NCBI GenBank assembly: GCA_964430935.1
Contig: CAYSHK010000053.1
Coordinates: 1 to 64,000 of the forward strand
Length of the DNA: 64,000 nucleotides
Direction of reading: 5' to 3'
Source of the DNA: Thermopetrobacter sp964430935
Lineage (GTDB): Bacteria > Pseudomonadota > Alphaproteobacteria > Rhizobiales > Aestuariivirgaceae
The translations under genes were made by a program, and so were the position numbers. The notes below the pieces were generated by a model. It worked only from the letters and a program-made list of their open reading frames with translations. It ran no database searches and was not told the origin of the DNA. Shown in pieces: positions 33,350 through 40,186 of this stretch (the first letter of the stretch is position 1; each line of letters opens with the position of its first letter).

Positions 33350-34258
33350 TCAGCTTCTGCGCCGCCGGCGGCGTCTGCGGCCGCCGTCCCCGCCTTCCGG
33401 TGCGGGGGCGCGGAATTTCGACGTCCATGCGCGACAGTCCCTGTCCAGTCCCAGCAGCACGTTTGCGGCCATGACGGCTCCCATGTCCTCCTCGTGCAAG
33501 GGGTTCATGATGGCGCTGGTGAGACCGTGGGAGGCGGCCATGGCGATGAAATGCGCCGTCAGGACGCGCCGGTTCGGCATGCCGAAGCCGATGTTGGAGG
33601 CGCCGCACGTGGTGTTCACGCCCAGTTCCTCGCGCAGTCGGCGCACCAGGCGGAACACCTGCACGCCCGCCGTGGCCATGGCGCCCACCGGCATGACCAG
33701 CGGGTCCACCACGATGTCGTGGGCGGGAATGCCATGGTCCGCGGCCCGCTCGACGATCTTGCGCGCCACCTCGAAGCGCACGTCGGGATCCTCGGAGATG
33801 CCCGTCTCGTCGTTGCAAATGGCCACCACCGGCACGTCGTGTTTCCTCACCAGCGGCAGAATGGCCTCCAGCCTGTCCTCCTCGCCGGTGACGGAGTTGA
33901 CCAGGGGGCGGCCCTTCGCCACCTCGAGGCCTGCGGCCAGCGCGCCCGGAACGGAGGAATCGATGCAGAGGGGCAGGTCGGAAACCTCCTGTACCACCTC
34001 GATGGTGCGCCGCATGAGCGGAGGCTCCGTCTCGTTGGGATCGACGGCGGTGATGCCGGCATTCACGTCGAGAATGTGCGCGCCGGCCTCCGTCTGGGCG
34101 ATCGCGTCGGCCCGGACCGTGTCGAAGTTGCCCTCCGCCATTTCCGCGGCCAGCTTCTTGCGGCCGGTGGGATTGATGCGCTCGCCGATGATGGTGAACG
34201 GTGCGTCGAAACTGATGACGTGTTCGCGTGTCTCGGATGCGACGATGGTTCTGGTCAT
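33350..34258 (-). CDS. Methyltetrahydrofolate:corrinoid methyltransferase (split MetH folate module)
   Basis: 302 residues, pterin-binding (DHPS-like) TIM barrel that moves the methyl group of methyl-THF to cobalamin. Motifs are TIIGERINPTGRKKLAAEM, GAHILDVNAG, PLCIDSSVPGAL, VNSVTGEEDRLEAIL and TTCGASNIGFGMPNRR, as in the MetH folate domain and AcsE. The C-terminus after residue 285 is APEGGDGG followed by eight arginines and a serine; the Arg codons are mixed (CGC, AGA, CGG), so the tail is not a simple DNA repeat. It sits between metF and the RACo-like gene on one transcript. Confidence 0.92.
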   Translation of the reverse strand: MTRTIVASETREHVISFDAPFTIIGERINPTGRKKLAAEMAEGNFDTVRADAIAQTEAGAHILDVNAGITAVDPNETEPPLMRRTIEVVQEVSDLPLCIDSSVPGALAAGLEVAKGRPLVNSVTGEEDRLEAILPLVRKHDVPVVAICNDETGISEDPDVRFEVARKIVERAADHGIPAHDIVVDPLVMPVGAMATAGVQVFRLVRRLREELGVNTTCGASNIGFGMPNRRVLTAHFIAMAASHGLTSAIMNPLHEEDMGAVMAANVLLGLDRDCRAWTSKFRAPAPEGGDGGRRRRRRRRS

Positions 34259-34303
34259 GGTCGGAATCTTCCTGATGGATTGCGTGAAGGGCTTGTCCCG
34301 TGC

Positions 34304-35197
34304 TCAGGCCCGTTCGGCCATTCCGAGCACGCGGCAGACGGCCTCCGCCTGCTGGGGCCGGTTCATGGTGAAGAGGTGGAAGCGCCGGACGCCGCCGGCG
34401 GCGAGATCGAGCACCTGCTCGATGGCATAGGCCCCGGCCAGAAGGGCGTGCACGTCGTCCTCCGGTTCTCCGCCCGCGAAACGGGCCTCCAGCCATTCCG
34501 GAACGGAGGCCCGGCACTTCACGGCGAAGTTCTTCACCCGGTAGAAATTCGGCGTCAGCATGATACCCGGAATGACGGGAGCGGACACGCCCGCCGCCCG
34601 GACATCTTCCACGAAACGGCGGAAATCGTCGTTGTCGAAGAAGAACTGGGTGAGCGCATCGTCCGCGCCGGCGTCGAACTTGGCCTTGAGATTGGCTATG
34701 TCCGCCTCGCGGGTCGGCGATTCGGGATGCTTCTCCGGATAGGCCGCGACGGAGATCGCGATGTCCGGCCAGCGTTCGCGCAGCGCCGCCGTCAGCTCCG
34801 TGGCGTTGGCGAAGCCGTCGGGATGGGGACGGAACACCTTCTCGCCCTCCTGCGGATCGCCGCGCAACGCGACGATGCGCCGGACTCCCATGTCCACGTA
34901 GCGCCGGGCGACGGCGAGCGTCTCCTCCCGGGACGCGCCGGCGCAGGTCAGATGCCCCGCAACGGGAATTTCCGAGGCATCGAGCAGCGTCTCCAGGGTT
35001 TCCAGCGTGGCGTCCCGCGAGCTTCCCCCGGCCCCGTACGTGACCGAGACGAACTCGGGCCCGAACGGCGCAAGCCTGCGCACGAGCCGGCGGAGGCCCT
35101 CCCGACCCTTTTCGGTCCGGGCGGGGAAGACCTCGAGGGACACGCGGAATCCCTCCCTGCGCGCGATTTCGTGAACCGTCCGGGAAAGTGTCGTCAT
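34304..35197 (-). CDS. metF: Methylenetetrahydrofolate reductase
   Basis: 297-residue flavoprotein reducing methylene-THF to methyl-THF, the direct methyl donor for the next enzyme in the operon. It has VSLEVFPARTEKG, VSVTYGAGGSSRDATLE, GHLTCAGASREETL, IVALRGDPQEGE and DALTQFFFDNDDFRRFV, all standard. The ATG at 35197 has GGCGGAG just upstream and is preferred over a TTG four codons earlier. The operator copy at 35211-35231 lies only 14 bases before the ATG. The order metF, methyl-THF methyltransferase, RACo-like is a compact methyl-supply operon. Confidence 0.94.
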   Translation of the reverse strand: MTTLSRTVHEIARREGFRVSLEVFPARTEKGREGLRRLVRRLAPFGPEFVSVTYGAGGSSRDATLETLETLLDASEIPVAGHLTCAGASREETLAVARRYVDMGVRRIVALRGDPQEGEKVFRPHPDGFANATELTAALRERWPDIAISVAAYPEKHPESPTREADIANLKAKFDAGADDALTQFFFDNDDFRRFVEDVRAAGVSAPVIPGIMLTPNFYRVKNFAVKCRASVPEWLEARFAGGEPEDDVHALLAGAYAIEQVLDLAAGGVRRFHLFTMNRPQQAEAVCRVLGMAERA

Positions 35198-35210
35198 CGT
35201 CTCCGCCAAT

Positions 35211-35231
35211 CATATAAGGAAATCTTTATGT
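35211..35231 (-). promoter_or_regulatory. Near-palindromic operator, copy 2 (metF)
   Basis: On the plus strand reads CATATAAGGAAATCTTTATG plus T, matching the 25771-25791 element at 17 of 21 positions with the same outer arms. It covers the likely promoter or leader immediately upstream of metF. Two copies at the two outer ends of the methionine region imply one regulator for both halves. Confidence 0.65.
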
Positions 35232-35393
35232 CTTTCTGAAGGAGGGGGATGCGCTTGTCAAGCGCGATGCGCCGCGCCGCGACCGCATTGACGCAGGGCC
35301 ATGCCAGATAGGCGATTTCATGGTATACGGAAGTCCGGGGGGCGGACGATTGATTCCGTCGGTCGTCCTTCCAGGAAGAAAGGGGGATGCGGC

Positions 35394-35930
35394 ATGAGAC
35401 CCTTCGGATACCTTCTTCCCGTTCTGGCCCTGTTGCTGACGGTCGTCGCGGGGCCGCCCGCGGAGGCCGCCCGCTCCTGCGCCGGCGCACCGGTGGTCGA
35501 GAAGGCCTCGCGCGGTTTTCTGGCGGCCGCGCGGAGCAGATCTCCGGCGGCCTTCTCCCGGGCCCTGCGCCGCCACGTGGACATCCGGCGCATCGCCTTC
35601 TACGCCCTCGGCCGCTACCGGAAGAAGCTGCCGCGGTCGCAGTACGGCCGGTTCGTCACCCTCGCGCAGCGCTACATCGCACGCAAGCTGGCGAAATACT
35701 CCGGCGGCATCGGAGGCGGTGCGGTGGAGGTCGTCCGCTGCCGCAGGAACGTGGTCGAAACGCGGATCAAGCCGCGTGGCGACCGCGTGCTGTGGCGCAT
35801 GTCCGGCCGGCGCATCGTGGACGTGAACATCAGCAACATGTGGCTCGGACAGGTCCTGAGGGACCACTTCGCCAGTCTCATCCGGAGCACGGGCGGAGAC
35901 ATGAACGCCTTCCTGGCGCGCCTGAAGTAG
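35394..35930 (+). CDS. MlaC/HpnM-like phospholipid-binding ABC auxiliary protein
   Basis: 178 residues, secreted. A signal peptide (about 1-25, LLPVLALLLTVVAGPPAEAA) precedes a Ttg2D/MlaC-type domain with FSRALRRHVDIRRIAFYALGRYRK, QYGRFVTLAQRYIARKL and NISNMWLGQVLRDHFASLI. MlaC carries phospholipids between membranes; homologues called HpnM occur in hopanoid loci. It is alone here, without an mla permease. The ATG at 35394 has AAAGGGGG upstream; 31 upstream codons are open but would hide the signal peptide. Confidence 0.8.
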   Translation: MRPFGYLLPVLALLLTVVAGPPAEAARSCAGAPVVEKASRGFLAAARSRSPAAFSRALRRHVDIRRIAFYALGRYRKKLPRSQYGRFVTLAQRYIARKLAKYSGGIGGGAVEVVRCRRNVVETRIKPRGDRVLWRMSGRRIVDVNISNMWLGQVLRDHFASLIRSTGGDMNAFLARLK

Positions 35931-35939
35931 GCAGGGAGG

Positions 35940-35989
35940 AAAAAACGGGACGCGGCCGCCGCCTTAGCGGCGAGAGGGGCGTTCGTCCC
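35940..35989 (-). terminator. Rho-independent terminator of the acyl-CoA ligase gene
   Basis: On the minus strand GGGACG (35984-35989) pairs with CGTCCC (35947-35952), an inner CGCCGC/GCGGCG stem lies at 35957-35972, and the outer stem is followed by G and six T residues (35940-35945). It ends transcription of the minus-strand ligase gene and lies ten bases past the convergent MlaC-like gene. Confidence 0.6.
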
Positions 35990-36057
35990 TTCCGTCCCTC
36001 CGATGGTGGAAACCGGGGCGCGGACGTTCCGTTCCCGCTCTTCCGGCGTGGTCGCGC

Positions 36058-37578
36058 TCAATCCTCCGCGAGACGCGCGAGAACCGTTTCGCGCACCAGT
36101 TCCGGCACCACCTTTCCCATGGCGTTGCGCGGCAGGGAGTCCGCATACAGAATGCGGCGCGGATGCTTGTAGCGCGCCAGCTCCCGTTCCAGCACCGCGC
36201 GCAGGCGCGCCTCCGGCAGGGGTTCACCGTCGCCGGTGACGATCAGCGCCGCGGGACTCTCTCCCCATTTCGGATCCGGTATGCCGACGACGGCGCATTC
36301 CGCGACGCCGGGAATGCGCCGCAGAACCCGTTCGATCTCCGCCGGATAAATGTTCTCTCCGCCGGAGATGATCATGTGCTTGCGGCGTCCGCGGAACCAG
36401 TAGAGACCGTGCCTGTCGCGCCGCGCCATGTCTCCGGTGCGGAACCATCCGCCGGAGAAGGCGGGGTCGTCCGGGGCGCCCCAGTAGCCCCGGGCGACAT
36501 GGGGGCCGCGCACGAGGATTTCTCCCGTCTCGTCCGGCCCCACGTCGTCGCCGCGTTCGTCCACCAGCCGGATCTCCGTGTGGAGCCCCTGCCGGCCCAG
36601 GGAGCCCACGGTCCCGAATGCCTCCTCCGCCCGCTGGTATATGGCCACCGGGCCCGTTTCCGTGGAGCCGTAGATCTGGATCACCGGCACGCCGCGCGCA
36701 TGCACCGCCTCGATCAGTTCGACGGGAACGTCCGTGGAGCCTATGGAGACGGACCGCAGGCAGGATATGTCCGTGTCCTTCCAGTCGGGGTGCGCCATTA
36801 GGGCGGAGAGCGTGGCCGGCACCTGCAGCAGCAGGGTGGGGCGGGTGTCGCGGATCTCCGCCAGCACGGCGTCGGGATCGAAGGCGGGGTGGAGGAAGAC
36901 GTGCGCCCCGCTGTACAGGGCGGGAAGGGTCTGTATGTTCAGACCGCCCACGTGGAACATCGGCAGGACGGTGAGCACAGAGTCCTCTTCCGTCATGCCG
37001 TGCATGTGGATGGAGTTCAGGGCGTTGTAGAGGATCGCCTCCTGGGTCAGGACCGCTCCCTTGGGATCGCCCGTCGTCCCCGACGTGTAGACGAGGAGAA
37101 GCGCGTCGTCCGGTCCGCCCGTGCGCGCCGGGGAGGGCAGGGAGGAACCCGTTCGGACGATCTCCCGGAAGTCGTCCGCGCCACCGCCGCAGACGGCGGA
37201 GCGGCATCCGGGCGGCGCGATCTCCTTGGCTCTGGCGGCCAGCCCCTGATGGGCGAAGAGCATCGAGACGCCCGCATCGGACAGGATGCGGCGCTGTTCC
37301 GTCGCCGAGAGGCGCCAGTTGAGCGGCACCAGCACCAGTCCGGCCAGAGCCGCGGCGAAGACGAGCAGGATCTGCTCGAGATGGTTGTGTCCCAGCCATG
37401 CGATCCGGTCGCCGTGCCGCAGGCCTCCCTCGCGCACCAGCCATGCGGCGAGGGCGCGGGAGGATTCCGCCAGCGTGCCGCGGTCCGCGACCCCGTGGGC
37501 AGTGGTGACGATGGGGCGTGCGGGCGCGACGGCCGCGTGCGTATCGAGCCATGAATGAAGGGACTTGTGGCCGGCCAT
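36058..37578 (-). CDS. Acyl-CoA synthetase / AMP-dependent ligase
   Basis: 506-residue ANL-superfamily ligase that activates a carboxylic acid as acyl-AMP then acyl-CoA. It has the P-loop-like LLVYTSGTTGDPKGAV, YGSTETGPVAIYQ, GWFRTGDMARRDRHGLYWFRGR, and the hinge region MIISGGENIYPAEIE with the catalytic lysine in LPRNAMGKVVPEL near the C-terminus. Substrate is unclear, with medium/long-chain or aromatic acids possible. The start at MAGHKSLHSW matches the family; 22 further codons upstream are open. It ends in its own terminator and has no operon partner. Confidence 0.88.
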   Translation of the reverse strand: MAGHKSLHSWLDTHAAVAPARPIVTTAHGVADRGTLAESSRALAAWLVREGGLRHGDRIAWLGHNHLEQILLVFAAALAGLVLVPLNWRLSATEQRRILSDAGVSMLFAHQGLAARAKEIAPPGCRSAVCGGGADDFREIVRTGSSLPSPARTGGPDDALLLVYTSGTTGDPKGAVLTQEAILYNALNSIHMHGMTEEDSVLTVLPMFHVGGLNIQTLPALYSGAHVFLHPAFDPDAVLAEIRDTRPTLLLQVPATLSALMAHPDWKDTDISCLRSVSIGSTDVPVELIEAVHARGVPVIQIYGSTETGPVAIYQRAEEAFGTVGSLGRQGLHTEIRLVDERGDDVGPDETGEILVRGPHVARGYWGAPDDPAFSGGWFRTGDMARRDRHGLYWFRGRRKHMIISGGENIYPAEIERVLRRIPGVAECAVVGIPDPKWGESPAALIVTGDGEPLPEARLRAVLERELARYKHPRRILYADSLPRNAMGKVVPELVRETVLARLAED

Positions 37579-37746
37579 CTGGTAAGATCCATCCTGAATG
37601 TGGTCGGGTGGAATCGCGTGGAACCGGGAGCGGGAATCATGCACGGTCGTGTGGAAAACGGAAACCGCATGCTCGGTCTGTCATAATTATCACCAGATTC
37701 CCGACCAAGGTGCCATAGTCCGTTGGAACGAAGAGGAGGAAGCGTC

Positions 37747-38115
37747 ATGAAAAAGCTGGCAGCTGCAACCATCGGTCTCATCGCCATGGGCGCGATGGCG
37801 GTCTCCGCCTATGCGCTCGACGTGAAGAAGATGGTTGGCAAGTGGAAATGGCAGGACTACGTGGTGGAGGTCACCGAAGGCGGTGACAACGGTCTTTCCG
37901 CGAAGGTCGTGTCCGGTCCCAACAATGTCGGCATGGAAATGATCCAGTCCAAGCTGGAGGAGAAGGACGGCAAGATCGTCGGCCGCATCAAGCATCCGGG
38001 CAACGGCAAGGTCTACAACACCCAGCTGACCATGCCGGACGAGAATTCCTGGAAGCTGGACGGCTGCACCGATGACGGTGCCTGCGCTTCCGGCGTCTTC
38101 ACCCGCGTGAAGTGA
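37747..38115 (+). CDS. Small secreted DUF2147-type protein
   Basis: 122 residues. A signal peptide (MKKLAAATIGLIAMGAMAVSAYA) is followed by a compact domain with MVGKWKWQDYVVEV, KDGKIVGRIKHPGNGKVYNTQL and DENSWKLDGCTDDGACASG, the pattern of DUF2147, a small beta-barrel-like exported protein of unknown role. The two Cys near the C-terminus could form a disulfide. A strong GAGGAGGAAG ribosome-binding site precedes the ATG, and a strong terminator follows, so it is a well-expressed single-gene unit. Confidence 0.75.
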   Translation: MKKLAAATIGLIAMGAMAVSAYALDVKKMVGKWKWQDYVVEVTEGGDNGLSAKVVSGPNNVGMEMIQSKLEEKDGKIVGRIKHPGNGKVYNTQLTMPDENSWKLDGCTDDGACASGVFTRVK

Positions 38116-38137
38116 TGGATGGGAAATGACGGGATGG

Positions 38138-38166
38138 AAAAACGGGCCGCTTCGGCCCGTTTTTTC
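38138..38166. terminator. Strong bidirectional terminator
   Basis: AAAA-ACGGGCCG (38138-38149), loop CTT, CGGCCCGT-TTTT (38153-38164) with two further T residues. The 12-base stem with A run on one side and T run on the other can stop both the DUF2147 gene and the convergent membrane-protein gene. Confidence 0.88.
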
Positions 38167-38216
38167 CGTTTCGTGCCGGACCGGGACGTCCGGTCCGCGC
38201 CCGGCCGTCCCCGCGT

Positions 38217-38558
38217 TCAACCGCGGCGCAGACGGCCCATGAACCGAAGAACCGCGCCGACGGCCAGAAAACCCAGTCCCAGCCAAATGAAGGGCACAAG
38301 CCGGAATTCCATCTTGCGCGGATCGCCGAAATTGATCGACGGCTGGGCGTCCATCCAGATTCCCATGAACCAGGCCGCGGTGAAAAACACGCCGACCGCG
38401 ATGGTGACGACGGTGAAAAGGCCGGCGAGCCGCCTCGGAGTGCCGCTTCCGAGGAAACCGAGAACGAGGGCCAGCACGGCGGTGCCGCAACCGAGCCACA
38501 CGAGCGGTTTCATGAAGGGCATCATGGCGGTCATCATCTGCATGAGCTGCTGTTTCAC
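38217..38558 (-). CDS. Small three-helix membrane protein
   Basis: 113 residues from a GTG at 38558, chosen because GGGGGAGGA lies eight bases upstream. Three hydrophobic helices are visible: about residues 18-38 (PLVWLGCGTAVLALVLGFLG), 44-68 (LAGLFTVVTIAVGVFFTAAWFM) and 88-108 (LVPFIWLGLGFLAVGAVL). The N-terminus is Met-rich (QLMQMMTAMMPFM). No family or function recognised. Confidence 0.6.
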   Translation of the reverse strand: MKQQLMQMMTAMMPFMKPLVWLGCGTAVLALVLGFLGSGTPRRLAGLFTVVTIAVGVFFTAAWFMGIWMDAQPSINFGDPRKMEFRLVPFIWLGLGFLAVGAVLRFMGRLRRG

Positions 38559-38657
38559 GTCAGGTTCCTCCCCCTCGTTGTGAATGCGCGGGCCGGATGC
38601 CCGCAGTCCGGTCGCGTGCGGGACGGTCCGCATTCGCCACGGGCGGCGGGCCGCCTG

Positions 38658-39935
38658 TCAGACACGCTCCAGTACGGCGATGAAAAAGCCGTCGGTACCA
38701 TGTTGCAGGGGAGAAAGGCGCAGGAATGGCGACAATCCGGAATCCGGAGGAATCGATGGAATATCGCGCACGTCCCGCCAGTGTATCGGCGAGAAATCCG
38801 CATGACGGGACAGAAACGCCTTCATCCGCTCCTCGTTCTCGGCCTTCAGGATCGAACAGGTGACATAGACGAGCCGGCCTCCGGAACGCACGAAGCGGGC
38901 GGCATCGTCCAGAAGTTCGTCCTGGGCCGCCACACGCGCCTTCAGGGCCTTTTCCGTGAGCCGCCACTTGGCATCGGGATGCCGCCGCCATGTACCCGTG
39001 CCCGTGCACGGCGCGTCCACGAGCGTCACGTGCATGCGTCCTTCGAGCTCCGCCAGCCGGTCGCGCGCATGTGGCTCGACGATCTGCACGTTGCGCACGC
39101 CGGCGCGGCGGATCCGTTCGTGGATCGGCCGCAGGCGCATGCGGTCGGCGTCATGGGCGAAGATCTGGCCGCGGTTCTCCATCATCGCCGCGAGAGCCAG
39201 CGTCTTTCCGCCGCCGCCCGCGCAGAGATCGAGAACCTGCATGCCCGGCCCGGCCCCCGTGAGCAGCGCGGCGATCTGCGAGCCCTCGTCCTGGATCTCG
39301 AACAGTCCGCGTCCGTGCGCGCCCTCCGCCTCGACATTCGGCAGGCGGCCCTCCGCATCGGGCCGGATGCGCAATCCCCAGGGCGAATGGGGCGTCTCCC
39401 CGGGGGAGAAACGGGACAGCGCCCGGGCCACCTTCGCCCGTTCGGCCTTCAGGGCGTTCGTCCGCAGATCCAGTGGGGCGCGTTCCGCCAGGGCGGCACC
39501 TTCGGCGACGGCATTTCCGGGCCAGACCTCCGCGAATGCGCTCTCCAGCCATTGCGGGATGTCCGCGCGCACCCATGCCGGCGCCTCTTCCAGGGGGCGG
39601 GGGGAGGCCAGACGGGCCAGCTCGGATTCCGCGAGTCGGCCGAAGCCATGGCGGGCCTCCGCCATTTCCGCGATATCCCCGGGCGGAAGCCCCTTCAGGA
39701 AGGCCAGCCAGCCGAGCACCAGCGCCCGGGGCGATTCATCCTCCATCCTCCAGGCCAGGGATGCCCTGCGGCGCAGCACGTCGAAGACGATGGTGCCTAT
39801 GGCTCCGCGGTCGCGGCTGCCCGCGAATCTGTGCGTGCGGCCCCATTCGCGCAGAGCCTGCGTCGCCGGAAGCTTCAGGCTATCGACGGCGGAAAGAACC
39901 TCGATGGCGGCACTGGCAAGACCCGGAGGTTGCAT
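38658..39935 (-). CDS. rsmB: 16S rRNA (cytosine-5) methyltransferase RsmB-like
   Basis: 425 residues, RNA m5C methyltransferase. A NusB-like N-terminal region (about 1-130) is followed by the SAM-binding Rossmann part with FEIQDEGSQIAALL, MQVLDLCAGGGGKTLALAAMM, VDAPCTGTGTWRRHPD (motif IV cysteine) and YVTCSILKAENEERM (motif VI catalytic cysteine). All catalytic motifs are intact. In many alphaproteobacteria rsmB is near guaA/guaB, as here within 7-14 kb. RsmF-like specificity cannot be fully excluded. A tRNA gene lies 97 bases upstream on the same strand. Confidence 0.88.
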   Translation of the reverse strand: MQPPGLASAAIEVLSAVDSLKLPATQALREWGRTHRFAGSRDRGAIGTIVFDVLRRRASLAWRMEDESPRALVLGWLAFLKGLPPGDIAEMAEARHGFGRLAESELARLASPRPLEEAPAWVRADIPQWLESAFAEVWPGNAVAEGAALAERAPLDLRTNALKAERAKVARALSRFSPGETPHSPWGLRIRPDAEGRLPNVEAEGAHGRGLFEIQDEGSQIAALLTGAGPGMQVLDLCAGGGGKTLALAAMMENRGQIFAHDADRMRLRPIHERIRRAGVRNVQIVEPHARDRLAELEGRMHVTLVDAPCTGTGTWRRHPDAKWRLTEKALKARVAAQDELLDDAARFVRSGGRLVYVTCSILKAENEERMKAFLSRHADFSPIHWRDVRDIPSIPPDSGLSPFLRLSPLQHGTDGFFIAVLERV

Positions 39936-40032
39936 GATTCTACACTTCCAAAAATTTGCCGAAGTCTTTGTCCGGCAAGAAAAATGGCGCTTGACGGCAG
40001 CCCTGCCGAAGCGCCCTCGTGTGGAAGGAAAT

Positions 40033-40106
40033 TGGCTGGGGACCCAGGATTCGAACCTGGACTTACGGAGTCAGAGTCCGCTGTCCTACCATTAGACGAG
40101 TCCCCA
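40033..40106 (-). tRNA. tRNA-Gln (CUG)
   Basis: Acceptor stem TGGGGAC pairs with GTCCCCA, T-arm contains GGTTCGAATCC, and the anticodon loop CTCTGAC places CTG at positions 34-36, decoding CAG. The discriminator is G and the CCA end is encoded (40033-40035). Length is 74 bases including CCA. Confidence 0.95.
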
Positions 40107-40186
40107 GCAGTCCGGCTTTCGGACCGTGGTCCGTGCGCCGGAGACACGAAGGCAAATAGCGAAGCGGGCAGCCCGAGTCAAGCGGT

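Noticed and set aside
30934..33474. 846-codon plus-strand open frame
   Set aside because: Antisense to the RACo-like gene; no domain.
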